This document shows, piece by piece, positions 8,497 through 17,714 of a stretch of 64,000 nucleotides of DNA (position 1 is its first letter; each line of letters opens with the position of its first letter). Source of the stretch: Pseudomonas sp. RIT409 (GTDB lineage: Bacteria; Pseudomonadota; Gammaproteobacteria; Pseudomonadales; Pseudomonadaceae); NCBI RefSeq assembly GCF_003052515.2, contig NZ_QARE02000019.1, positions 1 through 64,000 of the forward strand. The letters run 5' to 3'. Below the pieces are notes generated by a model. It ran no database searches, was not told the origin of the DNA, and saw nothing but the letters and a program-made list of their open reading frames with translations. Both the position numbers and the translations under genes were made by a program.

Positions 8497-10755
8497 ATGA
8501 GCGACTCCCTTGACCTCAGCCTGGATGGCGTAGAACGCCGCTCACTGGCTGACTTCACCGAACAGGCCTATCTCAACTATTCCATGTACGTGATCATGGA
8601 TCGGGCCTTGCCGCACATCGGTGACGGCCTCAAGCCAGTGCAGCGACGCATTGTCTACGCCATGAGCGAACTGGGCCTGGACGCCGACGCCAAGCACAAA
8701 AAATCGGCGCGTACCGTCGGTGACGTACTCGGCAAATTCCACCCCCACGGCGACTCGGCCTGTTACGAAGCCATGGTGCTGATGGCCCAGCCGTTCAGCT
8801 ACCGCTACACGCTGGTGGACGGCCAGGGCAACTGGGGCGCGCCGGATGATCCAAAATCCTTCGCGGCCATGCGGTATACCGAAGCGCGGCTGTCGCGCTA
8901 TTCCGAAGTGCTGCTCAGCGAGCTGGGGCAGGGCACGGCGGACTGGGTCCCCAACTTCGATGGCACGCTGGACGAGCCGGCGGTGCTGCCGGCGCGCTTG
9001 CCGAACATCCTGCTCAACGGCACCACTGGGATCGCGGTGGGCATGGCCACCGACGTTCCGCCACACAACCTGCGCGAAGTCGCAGCGGCTTGCGTTCGTT
9101 TGCTCGATGAGCCGAAAGCCACGACCGAACAGCTCTGCGAGCACGTGCAGGGCCCTGATTACCCAACCGAAGCCGAGATCATTACCCCTCGCGCCGATTT
9201 GCTGAAGATCTATGAAAGCGGTCGCGGCTCGGTGCGCATGCGGGCGGTCTACCGCGTCGAAGACGGGGACATCGTGGTCACGGCCTTGCCCCACCAAGTT
9301 TCGGGTGCCAAGGTCCTGGAGCAGATCGCCGCGCAGATGCAGGCGAAAAAACTGCCGATGGTCGCAGACCTGCGTGACGAGTCGGACCACGAAAACCCTT
9401 GCCGTATCGTCATCATTCCGCGCTCCAACCGTGTGGACGCCGACGAATTGATGCAGCACCTGTTCGCGACCACGGATCTGGAATCCAGCTACCGGGTCAA
9501 CATCAACATCATCGGTCTGGACGGCAAACCTCAGCTGAAGAACCTCAAGGCGCTGCTGGCCGAGTGGCTGCAATTCCGGATCACCACGGTGCGCCGTCGC
9601 TTGCAGTTCCGGCTGGACAAGGTCGAAAAGCGCCTGCACCTGTTGGAAGGCTTGCTCACCGCTTATCTCAACCTCGATGAAGTGATTCACATCATCCGCA
9701 CATCGGATCATCCCAAAGCCGATCTGATCGCACGGTTCGAACTGTCCGAAATCCAGGCCGACTACATCCTCGACACCCGCCTGCGTCAGTTGGCGCGCTT
9801 GGAAGAGATGAAGCTGCGCGGCGAGCAGGACGAGTTGCTGAAAGAACAGGCCAAATTGCAGGCGTTGCTGAGCAGCGACGCGAAATTGCGCAAGCTGGTG
9901 CGCAGCGAGCTGATCAAGGACGCTGAAACTTATGGCGACGATCGTCGTTCGCCGATTGTCGAGCGTGCCGAAGCCAAGGCCCTGTCCGAAAACGAGTTGA
10001 TGCCGACCGAGCCTGTGACCGTCGTCCTGTCCGAAAAAGGCTGGGTGCGCTGCGCCAAGGGTCATGACATCGACGCAACCGGCCTCTCCTACAAGGCAGG
10101 GGACGGTTTCAAGGCTGCAGCGGCGGGGCGCTCAAACCAGTACGCGGTGTTCATCGATTCCACAGGGCGCAGCTATTCGCTCGCCGCGCACAGCCTTCCG
10201 TCGGCTCGCGGCCAGGGTGATCCGCTTACCGGCCGTCTGACACCACCCCCTGCCGCCACCTTCGAATGCGTGTTGTTGCCAGACGACGATGCGCTCTACG
10301 TCATTGCCTCCGACGCCGGTTACGGGTTCGTGGTGAAAGGGGAAGACCTGCAAGCCAAGAACAAAGCGGGCAAGGCGCTGCTGAGTTTGCCTGCCGGTGC
10401 GAAAGTCATCCTGCCACGCCCGGTGCCGGATCGTGATCAGAACTGGCTGGCGGCGGTGACCACCGAAGGACGACTGCTGGTCTTCAAAATCAGCGACTTG
10501 CCTCAGTTGGGCAAAGGCAAGGGCAACAAGATCATCGGCATTCCAGGGGAACGTGTGGCCAGTCGCGAAGAGTTCGTGACGGATCTGGCCGTGGTTCCCG
10601 ATGGCGCCACGCTTGTGCTCCAGGCGGGCAAGCGAACGCTGTCGCTGAAGCCCGATGACCTGGAACATTACAAAGGCGAACGAGGCCGTCGGGGCAACAA
10701 GTTACCGCGCGGCTTCCAGCGGGTGGACGCGCTGTTGGTGGAAAGCGCTACGTGA
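8497..10755 (+). CDS. parC: DNA topoisomerase IV subunit A
   Basis: The product is the DNA cleavage/rejoining subunit of topoisomerase IV (752 aa). The start MSDSLDLS at 8497 gives the standard N-terminus. The catalytic tyrosine is in AAMRYTEARLS (about Tyr127). The quinolone-resistance region reads HPHGDSACYE, with Ser87 and Glu91, the residues normally found in susceptible Pseudomonas. The C-terminal half forms the beta-pinwheel. It starts 10 nt after the protease gene and ends the parE-parC operon. Confidence 0.97.
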   Translation: MSDSLDLSLDGVERRSLADFTEQAYLNYSMYVIMDRALPHIGDGLKPVQRRIVYAMSELGLDADAKHKKSARTVGDVLGKFHPHGDSACYEAMVLMAQPFSYRYTLVDGQGNWGAPDDPKSFAAMRYTEARLSRYSEVLLSELGQGTADWVPNFDGTLDEPAVLPARLPNILLNGTTGIAVGMATDVPPHNLREVAAACVRLLDEPKATTEQLCEHVQGPDYPTEAEIITPRADLLKIYESGRGSVRMRAVYRVEDGDIVVTALPHQVSGAKVLEQIAAQMQAKKLPMVADLRDESDHENPCRIVIIPRSNRVDADELMQHLFATTDLESSYRVNINIIGLDGKPQLKNLKALLAEWLQFRITTVRRRLQFRLDKVEKRLHLLEGLLTAYLNLDEVIHIIRTSDHPKADLIARFELSEIQADYILDTRLRQLARLEEMKLRGEQDELLKEQAKLQALLSSDAKLRKLVRSELIKDAETYGDDRRSPIVERAEAKALSENELMPTEPVTVVLSEKGWVRCAKGHDIDATGLSYKAGDGFKAAAAGRSNQYAVFIDSTGRSYSLAAHSLPSARGQGDPLTGRLTPPPAATFECVLLPDDDALYVIASDAGYGFVVKGEDLQAKNKAGKALLSLPAGAKVILPRPVPDRDQNWLAAVTTEGRLLVFKISDLPQLGKGKGNKIIGIPGERVASREEFVTDLAVVPDGATLVLQAGKRTLSLKPDDLEHYKGERGRRGNKLPRGFQRVDALLVESAT

Positions 10756-10935
10756 AGCGGCGTTTGGAGTGTTCGATATTCGTTTCGTCATGAAGATCGA
10801 CGCAGAATCGCTGGAGTCACGACGCATATTCACGGATGATATGACGTCGTTCGGCACTGGCGTGGCTCAGTGCCTTCATGTTTCACAGGTTATTGACATC
10901 GTGGATGCGCTGTATGCGTTCACTTGGACGGAATG

Positions 10936-11643
10936 ATGAATTTCTTACGCGTTCCTGTTGTTCTGTTATTGACCGGCGTTCTTGGTTTGGCCGGGTGTAG
11001 CGTACATAAGCCCCAATCGCTCTATCAGCTGGACAGCGGCGATCCTGGGCAACCTAAACAAAGTGCAGGCATGGCCGTTTTGCTGGGGCCGGTCTCCATT
11101 GCTGACTATCTGCAACGGGAGACATTACTTCAGCGTCAGCCGGACGGCAGTCTGACGGCATCGGCGGACGGGCGATGGGCGGGCAGCCTGTCGTCGGACA
11201 TCGACCAATTGCTGCTGCGCCAGTTGGCGTGGAAGTTGGACAGTCAGCGGGTGGTCATGGCGCCAGCGGCGGCGAACTTCAGCCCTGACGTTCAAGTGGT
11301 GCTGTCGATCACACGGCTGGATTCCGGTGAGAACCAGCCGGCCGTGCTCGACGCTCAGTGGCGTTTGCTGGACCGTCGTGGGACGGTGCGCGACAGCAAG
11401 CTGATTCACCTTGAGGAGCCGCATTCAGGCACCTCCGCGGCGCAGGTCAAGGCTCAGGGTATTCTCCTGCAGCGGCTGGCCGATCAGTTGAGCGTGGCGG
11501 TCAAACCGGTAGCCAATCAGCCTTTGGTCGCTGATCAGCCGAAGAAAGCTGCCCAGCCAGCCAAGACCCGGACCGATCAGGACAAACCGAAGATTCCAAT
11601 GGCATCACCCATCCGCACTGACCTCGAAGTATTCCGCTTCTGA
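10936..11643 (+). CDS. PqiC-like ABC-transport auxiliary lipoprotein (DUF330)
   Basis: This is a predicted outer-membrane-facing lipoprotein of about 235 aa. The N-terminus MNFLRVPVVLLLTGVLGL is followed by the lipobox LAGC. The body starts with YQLDSG, has VLLGPVSIADYLQR, W-x-L-D-S-Q-R-V and the V-Q-V-V-L-S-I-T-R-L-D strand typical of PqiC/YmbA (PF03886). PqiC partners PqiA and PqiB (MCE) proteins in lipid transport, but no pqiA or pqiB is nearby. Adjacent ATGs at 10933 and 10936 are both possible behind GGACGGA. The C-terminal tail (from about 185) is Lys/Pro/Ala-rich and probably disordered. Confidence 0.78.
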   Translation: MNFLRVPVVLLLTGVLGLAGCSVHKPQSLYQLDSGDPGQPKQSAGMAVLLGPVSIADYLQRETLLQRQPDGSLTASADGRWAGSLSSDIDQLLLRQLAWKLDSQRVVMAPAAANFSPDVQVVLSITRLDSGENQPAVLDAQWRLLDRRGTVRDSKLIHLEEPHSGTSAAQVKAQGILLQRLADQLSVAVKPVANQPLVADQPKKAAQPAKTRTDQDKPKIPMASPIRTDLEVFRF

Positions 11644-11657
11644 GTCCAGCGCTTACG

Positions 11658-11686
11658 AAAAAGCCCGCAGCGATGCGGGCTTTTTT
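11658..11686 (+). terminator. Rho-independent terminator after the PqiC-like gene
   Basis: A 12-bp stem (11658-11669 with 11674-11685; core GCCCGCA/TGCGGGC) encloses loop GCGA and ends in a run of six T. It follows the stop codon at 11643. Confidence 0.92.
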
Positions 11687-11790
11687 GTGGCTTGTGATCG
11701 AGATGGCAATGGAGGGAATACTGCCTGACGGCTCCCGCGAAATCAGAAGAGGGCATCCCTGGAACGGATTCCAGAGCAGCCCCCTCTTAG

Positions 11791-13317
11791 TCAGGCCTTG
11801 CGCGCCTCATGCATGCGAGCCAATTGGCGCTCCAGCATGGACGGATAAGGCTCCATCAAGCGCTCCACGCAGCTGGCACCTTCTGGGCTGGCAATCGAAC
11901 GAATGCGGGCGCGTTGGCGGATGGTGGAGTCTTCGCTGATCTTGCGCTCGACCAGCAGCAGGTTACGGCTGTGTTGCGACAGCGCCAGTGCATCCTGTGC
12001 CGTTTCGGTCAGCAGCAGGTCGATCTGGTTCATGCCGTGCAGGCCTTCGCCCAGGGTCAGGCCCAGTTGCAATTGCAGGGTGATGCCGCTGTCCGCGACT
12101 TCGATCTGCAGGGCATGGCTCAGGGCCCGCAACAGCTCACCGCAGCAGATGGCATTGGTCAGATAGTCGTCACCGCTGTCCTGCATGCTGAACACCATCA
12201 GCGAGCTGCCATCGTTCAAGGTGTGCAGCTCGCTGTCGTACAGCGATGCCGCCTGATCGATGCAGTCACGGTAGCGCTCCAGCAGCTCGGTCAGGCGGGC
12301 GCGGGGCAGGCGGCGCAGTTGCTCCTGCGAGCCCAGTTGGACGGCAAGCACTGCGCTGAACTGGGGCTGCGAAGGCGCCACCGGCAACACGGGGCGCTGT
12401 GCAGGTTTCTGCGCCACTGGCGTGTCGTCACGAAGGTCGGCGAAGGGATCGTCCTCTTCATCTTCCTCGGCCACGATGCGGCGAGCCGGGATGGCCGTGG
12501 CCCGAGGCTTGGGTTCATCGTCGAATTCAGGCTCGCCCAGGTCGCTGGTGTCGAACTCGGGCGCTCCGTCTTCGTCATCGTCATCGAGGCGTTCGGGTTC
12601 GGGAACAGGGGCCGGCTCGGGTTCGGGCGGCGCGTAGGACGCCTTGAGCTGACGGGCCAGATCGCCGATTTCATCCTGGCGATCAGTGGCCGGAGTGTAG
12701 GGGTCGATATAGCGCAACCACATGCGCAATTGCAGCATGGGGGTGGAAATGTGCCGTCCCAGACGCAGGCTCAGTGCCAATGACAGCGCCAGCAGAATCC
12801 CGGCCAGAATCCCCATGCTTTGCAGGCTGATGGTCAGTGGTTGCTGGAACTGGCTCATGTCCAGGCTGATGCGCAATGTGCCGGCGACCACGTCCTGAAA
12901 CGTGACCTTGGTCTCGTAGAGGCCTTCCGTCTGACCGAGCAGGCCGTTTTTCGGGCGTTGACCGGCTTCGGCGAGAATGCGGTTGTCCACGCTGTAGATC
13001 GCTGCGTGCGCCACCAGCGGGTTCTTGACCAGATTGCCCAGCAGCACGTTCAGGCTGAGGATGTCGTTGGACACCAGCAGCTCGGTGGCAGAGGTCGCCG
13101 TTTGCGTCGTCAGGGCCTGACCCAGTGCGTCGGCCTGTTCGTGCATGGCTTGCTTGAACTGCAAACCCATCACGCAGGCGTAGATCACCAGCGCCAGCGC
13201 GACGAGGATCACGTTGTGGCTGGCGATGCGCAAAGCAATCGGAACGCGTCGATGACGCAATGCCCGGAAGATCAGCAAGAAGAAATTATCGGTTTTTACT
13301 GGCGTGGGCCGGTTCAC
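11791..13317 (-). CDS. Smp/YtjB-like two-TM membrane protein with HAMP-like region
   Basis: This inner-membrane protein is divergent from serB, like E. coli smp (ytjB). TM1 is around VILVALALVIYACVM and TM2 around MGILAGILLALSLALSL, with a periplasmic sensor-like loop of ~130 residues between them and a HAMP-like segment after TM2. A long acidic, Pro-rich linker follows (EPEPAPVPEPE, then DDDDED) before a cytoplasmic domain that resembles a degenerate nucleotide-cyclase fold. I chose GTG 13317 (VNRPTPVKTDNFF, 508 aa) because the 23 extra codons up to 13386 look non-coding and run into the serB promoter region; the ribosome site is weak. Role unknown. Confidence 0.75.
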   Translation of the reverse strand: MNRPTPVKTDNFFLLIFRALRHRRVPIALRIASHNVILVALALVIYACVMGLQFKQAMHEQADALGQALTTQTATSATELLVSNDILSLNVLLGNLVKNPLVAHAAIYSVDNRILAEAGQRPKNGLLGQTEGLYETKVTFQDVVAGTLRISLDMSQFQQPLTISLQSMGILAGILLALSLALSLRLGRHISTPMLQLRMWLRYIDPYTPATDRQDEIGDLARQLKASYAPPEPEPAPVPEPERLDDDDEDGAPEFDTSDLGEPEFDDEPKPRATAIPARRIVAEEDEEDDPFADLRDDTPVAQKPAQRPVLPVAPSQPQFSAVLAVQLGSQEQLRRLPRARLTELLERYRDCIDQAASLYDSELHTLNDGSSLMVFSMQDSGDDYLTNAICCGELLRALSHALQIEVADSGITLQLQLGLTLGEGLHGMNQIDLLLTETAQDALALSQHSRNLLLVERKISEDSTIRQRARIRSIASPEGASCVERLMEPYPSMLERQLARMHEARKA

Positions 13318-13447
13318 TGAGCACGGCTCTCTTGGAGAAGTTGGGGCGCAGTATAGCGAGCGACCCAGATGCGGCAAAGCGCTCACTGTGCCCGGCGGTC
13401 ACTGAAAGTGAGTAGAATGCGCTTTTTTTTCACACCGGGGGTGCGCC

Positions 13448-14665
13448 TTGCGCGAAATTGTCCTGATAAACATCACCGGCGAAGACAGCCCGGGCCTGAC
13501 GGCCGCCATCACCGGCGTCCTGGCTCAGGGTGACGCCGAGGTGCTGGATATTGGTCAGGCCGTGATCCATGACACGCTGTCGTTCGGTATCCTGGTGCAG
13601 ATTCCGGACACCGAAAGCGGCTCGACGCTACTGGATCGGGTGCAATTGAAGGCCGACGAGTTGGGCCTGAACGTGCTGTTCACTCATGTGAGTGATGACG
13701 ATTACCAGCACTGGGTCGAAGATCAGGGCAAGGACCGGCACATCGTGACGCTCTTGACCCGCAAAGTGACCGCCGAGCAACTGCAGACAGTCAGTGGGAT
13801 CACGGCTCGCTACGGTTTGAACATCGAGCGGATCGACCGACTGTCGGGGCGCATGCCGCTCGACATGCCGTCTGACAAAGGCAAAGGGTGCATCGAGTTT
13901 TCAGTGCGTGGGGAGCCGGCAGATGCCCAACAGATGCGCGCCGAATTCCTCCATGTCGCGCAGGAGTTGAACGTCGACATCGCGTTTCAGCAGGATTCGG
14001 TATTCCGCCGCAATCGTCGTCTGGCGGTATTCGACATGGACTCGACGCTCATCGAGGCGGAAGTCATCGACGAACTGGCCAAGGCGCACGGCGTCGGCGA
14101 GCGGGTGTCGGAGATCACCGAACGGGCCATGCGTGGTGAATTGGACTTCCGCGCCAGCTTCAAAGAGCGTCTGGCCCTTCTCAAAGGTCTGGACATCAAG
14201 GTGCTGGATGAAATTGGTGCCTCATTGCGCCTGACCGAAGGCGCAGAGACCTTGTTCGCCGAGCTGAAGCGCCTCGGTTACAAGACGGCGATCCTGTCGG
14301 GCGGCTTCACCTATTTCGCCCGTCAACTGCAGGCGAAGCTGGGTATCGACTATATCTTCGCCAACGAACTGGAAGTGGTCGACGGGCAATGCACAGGCGT
14401 CGCCGTAGAGCCGATCGTCGATGCCCAGCGCAAGGCGGATCTGCTGCGAGAGCTGGCTGCGAAAGAAGGGTTGAGTCTGGAGCAGACCATCGCGGTCGGC
14501 GATGGCGCGAACGACCTGCCGATGCTGGCCATTGCGGGGTTGGGCGTGGCGTTTCGCGCCAAGCCATTGGTCAAACAGTCCGCCAAGCAGGCGATTTCAA
14601 CGCTGGGGCTCGATGGCGTGCTGTACCTGTTGGGTTTCCGCGATCGGGAAGGGCGTAGCCTGTAA
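13448..14665 (+). CDS. serB: Phosphoserine phosphatase
   Basis: The product makes L-serine from phosphoserine, the last step of serine synthesis. It has 405 aa, longer than E. coli SerB because of two N-terminal ACT domains (about 1-80 and 95-180), as usual in Pseudomonas. The HAD core has FDMDSTLIE (nucleophile Asp196, acid Asp198), the SGGFTYF motif II, and GDGANDLPML (motif III). It starts at TTG 13448 behind GGGGGTG. Confidence 0.95.
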   Translation: MREIVLINITGEDSPGLTAAITGVLAQGDAEVLDIGQAVIHDTLSFGILVQIPDTESGSTLLDRVQLKADELGLNVLFTHVSDDDYQHWVEDQGKDRHIVTLLTRKVTAEQLQTVSGITARYGLNIERIDRLSGRMPLDMPSDKGKGCIEFSVRGEPADAQQMRAEFLHVAQELNVDIAFQQDSVFRRNRRLAVFDMDSTLIEAEVIDELAKAHGVGERVSEITERAMRGELDFRASFKERLALLKGLDIKVLDEIGASLRLTEGAETLFAELKRLGYKTAILSGGFTYFARQLQAKLGIDYIFANELEVVDGQCTGVAVEPIVDAQRKADLLRELAAKEGLSLEQTIAVGDGANDLPMLAIAGLGVAFRAKPLVKQSAKQAISTLGLDGVLYLLGFRDREGRSL

Positions 14666-14680
14666 ATCGCAATCGCCCCA

Positions 14681-14702
14681 TGGGCGCAGAGGCTTGCGCC
14701 CA
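14681..14702. terminator. Inverted repeat between convergent serB and the PilZ-like gene
   Basis: An 8-bp perfect stem (14681-14688 with 14695-14702) encloses a 6-nt loop, with no T run on either strand. It may be a weak bidirectional terminator between convergent genes. Confidence 0.4.
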
Positions 14703-14736
14703 CACCTTCAGAGGTCTGGAGTGGGCGCGTAATGCC

Positions 14737-16521
14737 TTACAGCACCGTCCACAGCGAATCGAATTCCTGTTCCGGGCCCGACTGCTCCGTAGTGATCTTG
14801 GGCCCTTCGAGCATCTCGTATTCGAACTGGTTGTAGTTACCCGTCGTTGCCTTGCGCCCGTTGAGGGTGGCGGGGCGTTCTTCGCCGCAGTTATTGATCA
14901 TGACCTTGTTGCCATTGTCGAAAGGCAGGCGAGGCGCCAACACCGTTGCAGGCACGTCGATCGCACGTACTTCCGGCAACAGCAGCGCTCGCAGGTATTG
15001 GCTGCTCTGCTCGGTACGCAGCAACTGCATGCCGCACGCCTGAGCGAACGGCGCAATCAGCTCCACACCCATTTGCGTTCCGCCGCTGCGCACCTGGCGC
15101 ACCCAGCGCACCACGGCAATGCTCCAGCCGTGGCCATGATCCTGAATGCCGATCATCTCACCGGCCTGCAATTGGTCCGGAACATCCTTCGGCCACGCCA
15201 GGCAATAACCTCCGGGGCTGTGGTTGACGATATTCAGGCTGTAAGTCGGAAAGCTTTTCTGCCCGTCAGCGGCGGCGGCCGCCTCGGCATCGCTGCCCTG
15301 ATACTCGATTTCCTCGAACGGCAGCATCGTGCTGGAGGAGCTTGCGCGCTGGACGTCCATGGCTTGACCCCAAGGGTCGTGCCGGGCCGACTCCAGCGGT
15401 TGCAACGTGTATTCGGTCATCCTGCCGACGGCGGCGTGGTCGACCTGCAGCAAATCGCTGAAGCAGCGCTGGCCGCCCACAAAATAATGCAAGGCACTCA
15501 TCCCGACACAAACCGTGAGCGTGCCCTGGCCCGGCGTCCGTTGAAATGCCCGCTCCGACACATCGCCCCATGCTGCCGCGAGGTGTTGCAGCACGTCGAT
15601 CGACAGGCCGGGTGGAACATGCAGATAGGACTGCGAGCGCTGTTCCGGGGGCGTTTCGATATAACGCTCAAGCGCGGCCGATAGAGGCCGAGGGTTGAAC
15701 CCGAGCAGTTGACTGCGTTGATCGTCGCTGAATAGCGAGGTATAGCGCGGCGCCGTATCGGAGGCGAAGGCGACGGCGTAGAGGCTCGACTCGTCGAAGG
15801 GCTGTTGCAGCGTGACCATGGCGCTCCACGCATCCAGCGCATCGGCCAGCTTGCCGATATTGTGCTGACGCATCTGGTTGCAGCGCGAGCAACCCATGAG
15901 CAGGGCCACGATGTAGGTTTGCTCGACGGTCAGGGTTCGGGTGTGATGCGCCTGGTTATCGGGCACCGGTATTGCGTGAAGCTGGTGCTGTCTCGCGATC
16001 TGGTAGATCTGGTGCAGCTCCATCCACAGCCCATCCTGAACCGGGCAATACAACTGATTGGCGCGAATCAACGGACCATTGAGGCAATGCAACGCACGTT
16101 GCAGGGCGGTGGTCAGCAGCGCGGTGCGGTCCCGACTCAGTTTGGGAGCCACGCGGACGATGATTTGCTTGTAACCGACTGCCAGGTGGTTTTGCAGGGC
16201 CTGGCACAAGTTGGCCACTTTGCGCGGCCGCTCCTCCAGCACCACTGACTGGTTGAGAAAGTGCCGCTCCAAGTGCTTGCAGACGAAGGCGACTTCCGGA
16301 CGCAGCAGTTCGAGCAATTGCAGCCGGTTTTCACTCGGCGTCAGCAGTTGATTCAACTCGCCGAGGCCTTGGTACAACTGACGAGCCATTTCGCCGAGGT
16401 TCGCCTTGGGCAGCGTGGCGATCCAGCGCTTGAGGTCTTTTGGCGTCGCGTCACAGAACGACAGGCTCGACTGCGTCGGCACGGGGGCGCGCAACAACAG
16501 CGGGAGACTTAAATTACTCAT
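14737..16521 (-). CDS. PilZ-like domain protein, PA4958-type
   Basis: This is a cytosolic protein of 594 residues. The long helical N-terminal part (about 1-440) has no motif I can name. Near residues 430-500 is a beta-rich domain with IVNHSPGGYCL, then MIGIQDHGHGW and MGVELIAPFA, which resembles PilZ. It keeps the N-x-S-x-x-G motif, but the upstream Arg-x-x-x-Arg that binds c-di-GMP is not visible (the segment reads SFPTYSLNIVNHS). I place the start at ATG 16521 (MSNLSLPLLLRAP), with GGAG 12 nt upstream; a TTG at 16542 is also in frame. In P. aeruginosa, as I remember it, the homologue sits beside fimX, between serB and psd; fimX is absent here. Confidence 0.65.
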   Translation of the reverse strand: MSNLSLPLLLRAPVPTQSSLSFCDATPKDLKRWIATLPKANLGEMARQLYQGLGELNQLLTPSENRLQLLELLRPEVAFVCKHLERHFLNQSVVLEERPRKVANLCQALQNHLAVGYKQIIVRVAPKLSRDRTALLTTALQRALHCLNGPLIRANQLYCPVQDGLWMELHQIYQIARQHQLHAIPVPDNQAHHTRTLTVEQTYIVALLMGCSRCNQMRQHNIGKLADALDAWSAMVTLQQPFDESSLYAVAFASDTAPRYTSLFSDDQRSQLLGFNPRPLSAALERYIETPPEQRSQSYLHVPPGLSIDVLQHLAAAWGDVSERAFQRTPGQGTLTVCVGMSALHYFVGGQRCFSDLLQVDHAAVGRMTEYTLQPLESARHDPWGQAMDVQRASSSSTMLPFEEIEYQGSDAEAAAAADGQKSFPTYSLNIVNHSPGGYCLAWPKDVPDQLQAGEMIGIQDHGHGWSIAVVRWVRQVRSGGTQMGVELIAPFAQACGMQLLRTEQSSQYLRALLLPEVRAIDVPATVLAPRLPFDNGNKVMINNCGEERPATLNGRKATTGNYNQFEYEMLEGPKITTEQSGPEQEFDSLWTVL

Positions 16522-16776
16522 GTGACAGGCAAACTCCGACAACTATCAGCCCGAATGGCGCGGTCAAACGGCATGCAACGGCGCCGCGATCCAGCTAAAC
16601 GAGCGAGTTTACGTCAATTGAAAGAGAAGTTTCCTACAGCACCGATGGATGACTTTACCAGCATCGGCGCCAAGTCGCAGCCATTAATGTCAAACTGATA
16701 TTGCAAGTGAATTGCGTTGCTTCGGTTATTACGAACAGAGCGGGGCTTGTGGATCACGGCTGCCCCGCCCGTCTGC

Positions 16777-16795
16777 GCCTCGATGTTATCGAGGC
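16777..16795. other. Perfect 8-bp hairpin downstream of psd
   Basis: GCCTCGAT (16777-16784) and ATCGAGGC (16788-16795) form a hairpin with a 3-nt loop just past the psd stop, in the 280-nt gap before the PilZ-like gene. There is no adjacent T run on the minus strand, so it is at best a weak terminator or processing element. Nothing else is visible in this gap. Confidence 0.45.
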
Positions 16796-16801
16796 AGCAA
16801 G

Positions 16802-17665
16802 TCACACCTGGATGGGCGTCGCCAGCAGTTGCCCCATTCTGGTGGGCGCCCCCGCGGTCAGTTGTTCAGCCCACTTCACTTGGTTTGGACCGAACAGGAC
16901 AATAGCGGTCGATCCCAGTTTGAAGCGTCCCAGCTCGGCGCCTTTTTCCAGATGGATGGGCGCGCGGGCCGCTTCATCGTAACGGAAGGTCTTCAGCTCG
17001 CGTTTCGGTGGCGTCACCAGACCTGCCCAGACCGTCTCGACAGAAGCCACGATCATCGCGCCCACCAGCACGACCGCCATCGGGCCGCGCTCGGTATCGA
17101 ACAGACACACGACACGTTCGTTGCGCGCGAACAGTTCAGGCACGTTTTCGGCTGTGGTCTGGTTGACCGAGAACAGGCGACCGGGCACGTAGACCATTTC
17201 CCGCAATGTCCCTGCCAGCGGCATGTGTACGCGGTGGTAGTCCTTCGGCGAAAGGTAAATGGTGGCGAATTCACCGCCCATGAATGGCGCCGACAGGCGT
17301 GCATCGCCTCCCAGCAGTTCCAGCGCGCTGAAGCTATGGCCTTTGGCCTGGAAGATCCGGCCATGTTCGATGGGGCCCAGTTGGCTCACCGCACCATCGG
17401 CAGGGCAGAGGATTGCCCCCGGTGTCTCGTCGAGGGGGCGAGCGCCTGGCTTGAGTGCACGGGTGAAGAAATCGTTGAAGTGCGGGTAGGCAGTGAAGTC
17501 TTCCACCAGCGCCTGGGACATGTCCACTTGGTACCGGCGCACGAACCACTGCGTGAACGCATTCTTGAACCAGCGCACGCGGCATTCAGCAACGCAGCCC
17601 GCCAGGCGCGACAGCAGATGGTGGGGAAGCAGGTATTGAAAAAGGATAAACAGACGCTGTTTCAT
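16802..17665 (-). CDS. psd: Phosphatidylserine decarboxylase proenzyme
   Basis: The product converts phosphatidylserine to phosphatidylethanolamine at the inner membrane. The proenzyme (287 aa) cleaves itself at the LGST motif (FKLGSTAIVLF near the C-terminus), and the serine becomes the pyruvoyl group. CPADGAVSQLG and DYHRVHMPLAG with the catalytic His are present. The start MKQRLFILFQ at 17665 has AGGAA upstream; longer in-frame starts reach into the rhodanese gene and lack support. It lies 49 nt downstream of rhdA and is probably co-transcribed with it. Confidence 0.95.
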   Translation of the reverse strand: MKQRLFILFQYLLPHHLLSRLAGCVAECRVRWFKNAFTQWFVRRYQVDMSQALVEDFTAYPHFNDFFTRALKPGARPLDETPGAILCPADGAVSQLGPIEHGRIFQAKGHSFSALELLGGDARLSAPFMGGEFATIYLSPKDYHRVHMPLAGTLREMVYVPGRLFSVNQTTAENVPELFARNERVVCLFDTERGPMAVVLVGAMIVASVETVWAGLVTPPKRELKTFRYDEAARAPIHLEKGAELGRFKLGSTAIVLFGPNQVKWAEQLTAGAPTRMGQLLATPIQV

Positions 17666-17714
17666 CAAGATTCCTAAAGCGTTTGAAAAGGAGTTCAGAT
17701 CGCGGGGCGCCCCG

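Noticed and set aside
13318..13386. Upstream extension of the Smp-like protein
   Set aside because: The extra residues look non-coding and run into the serB promoter region.
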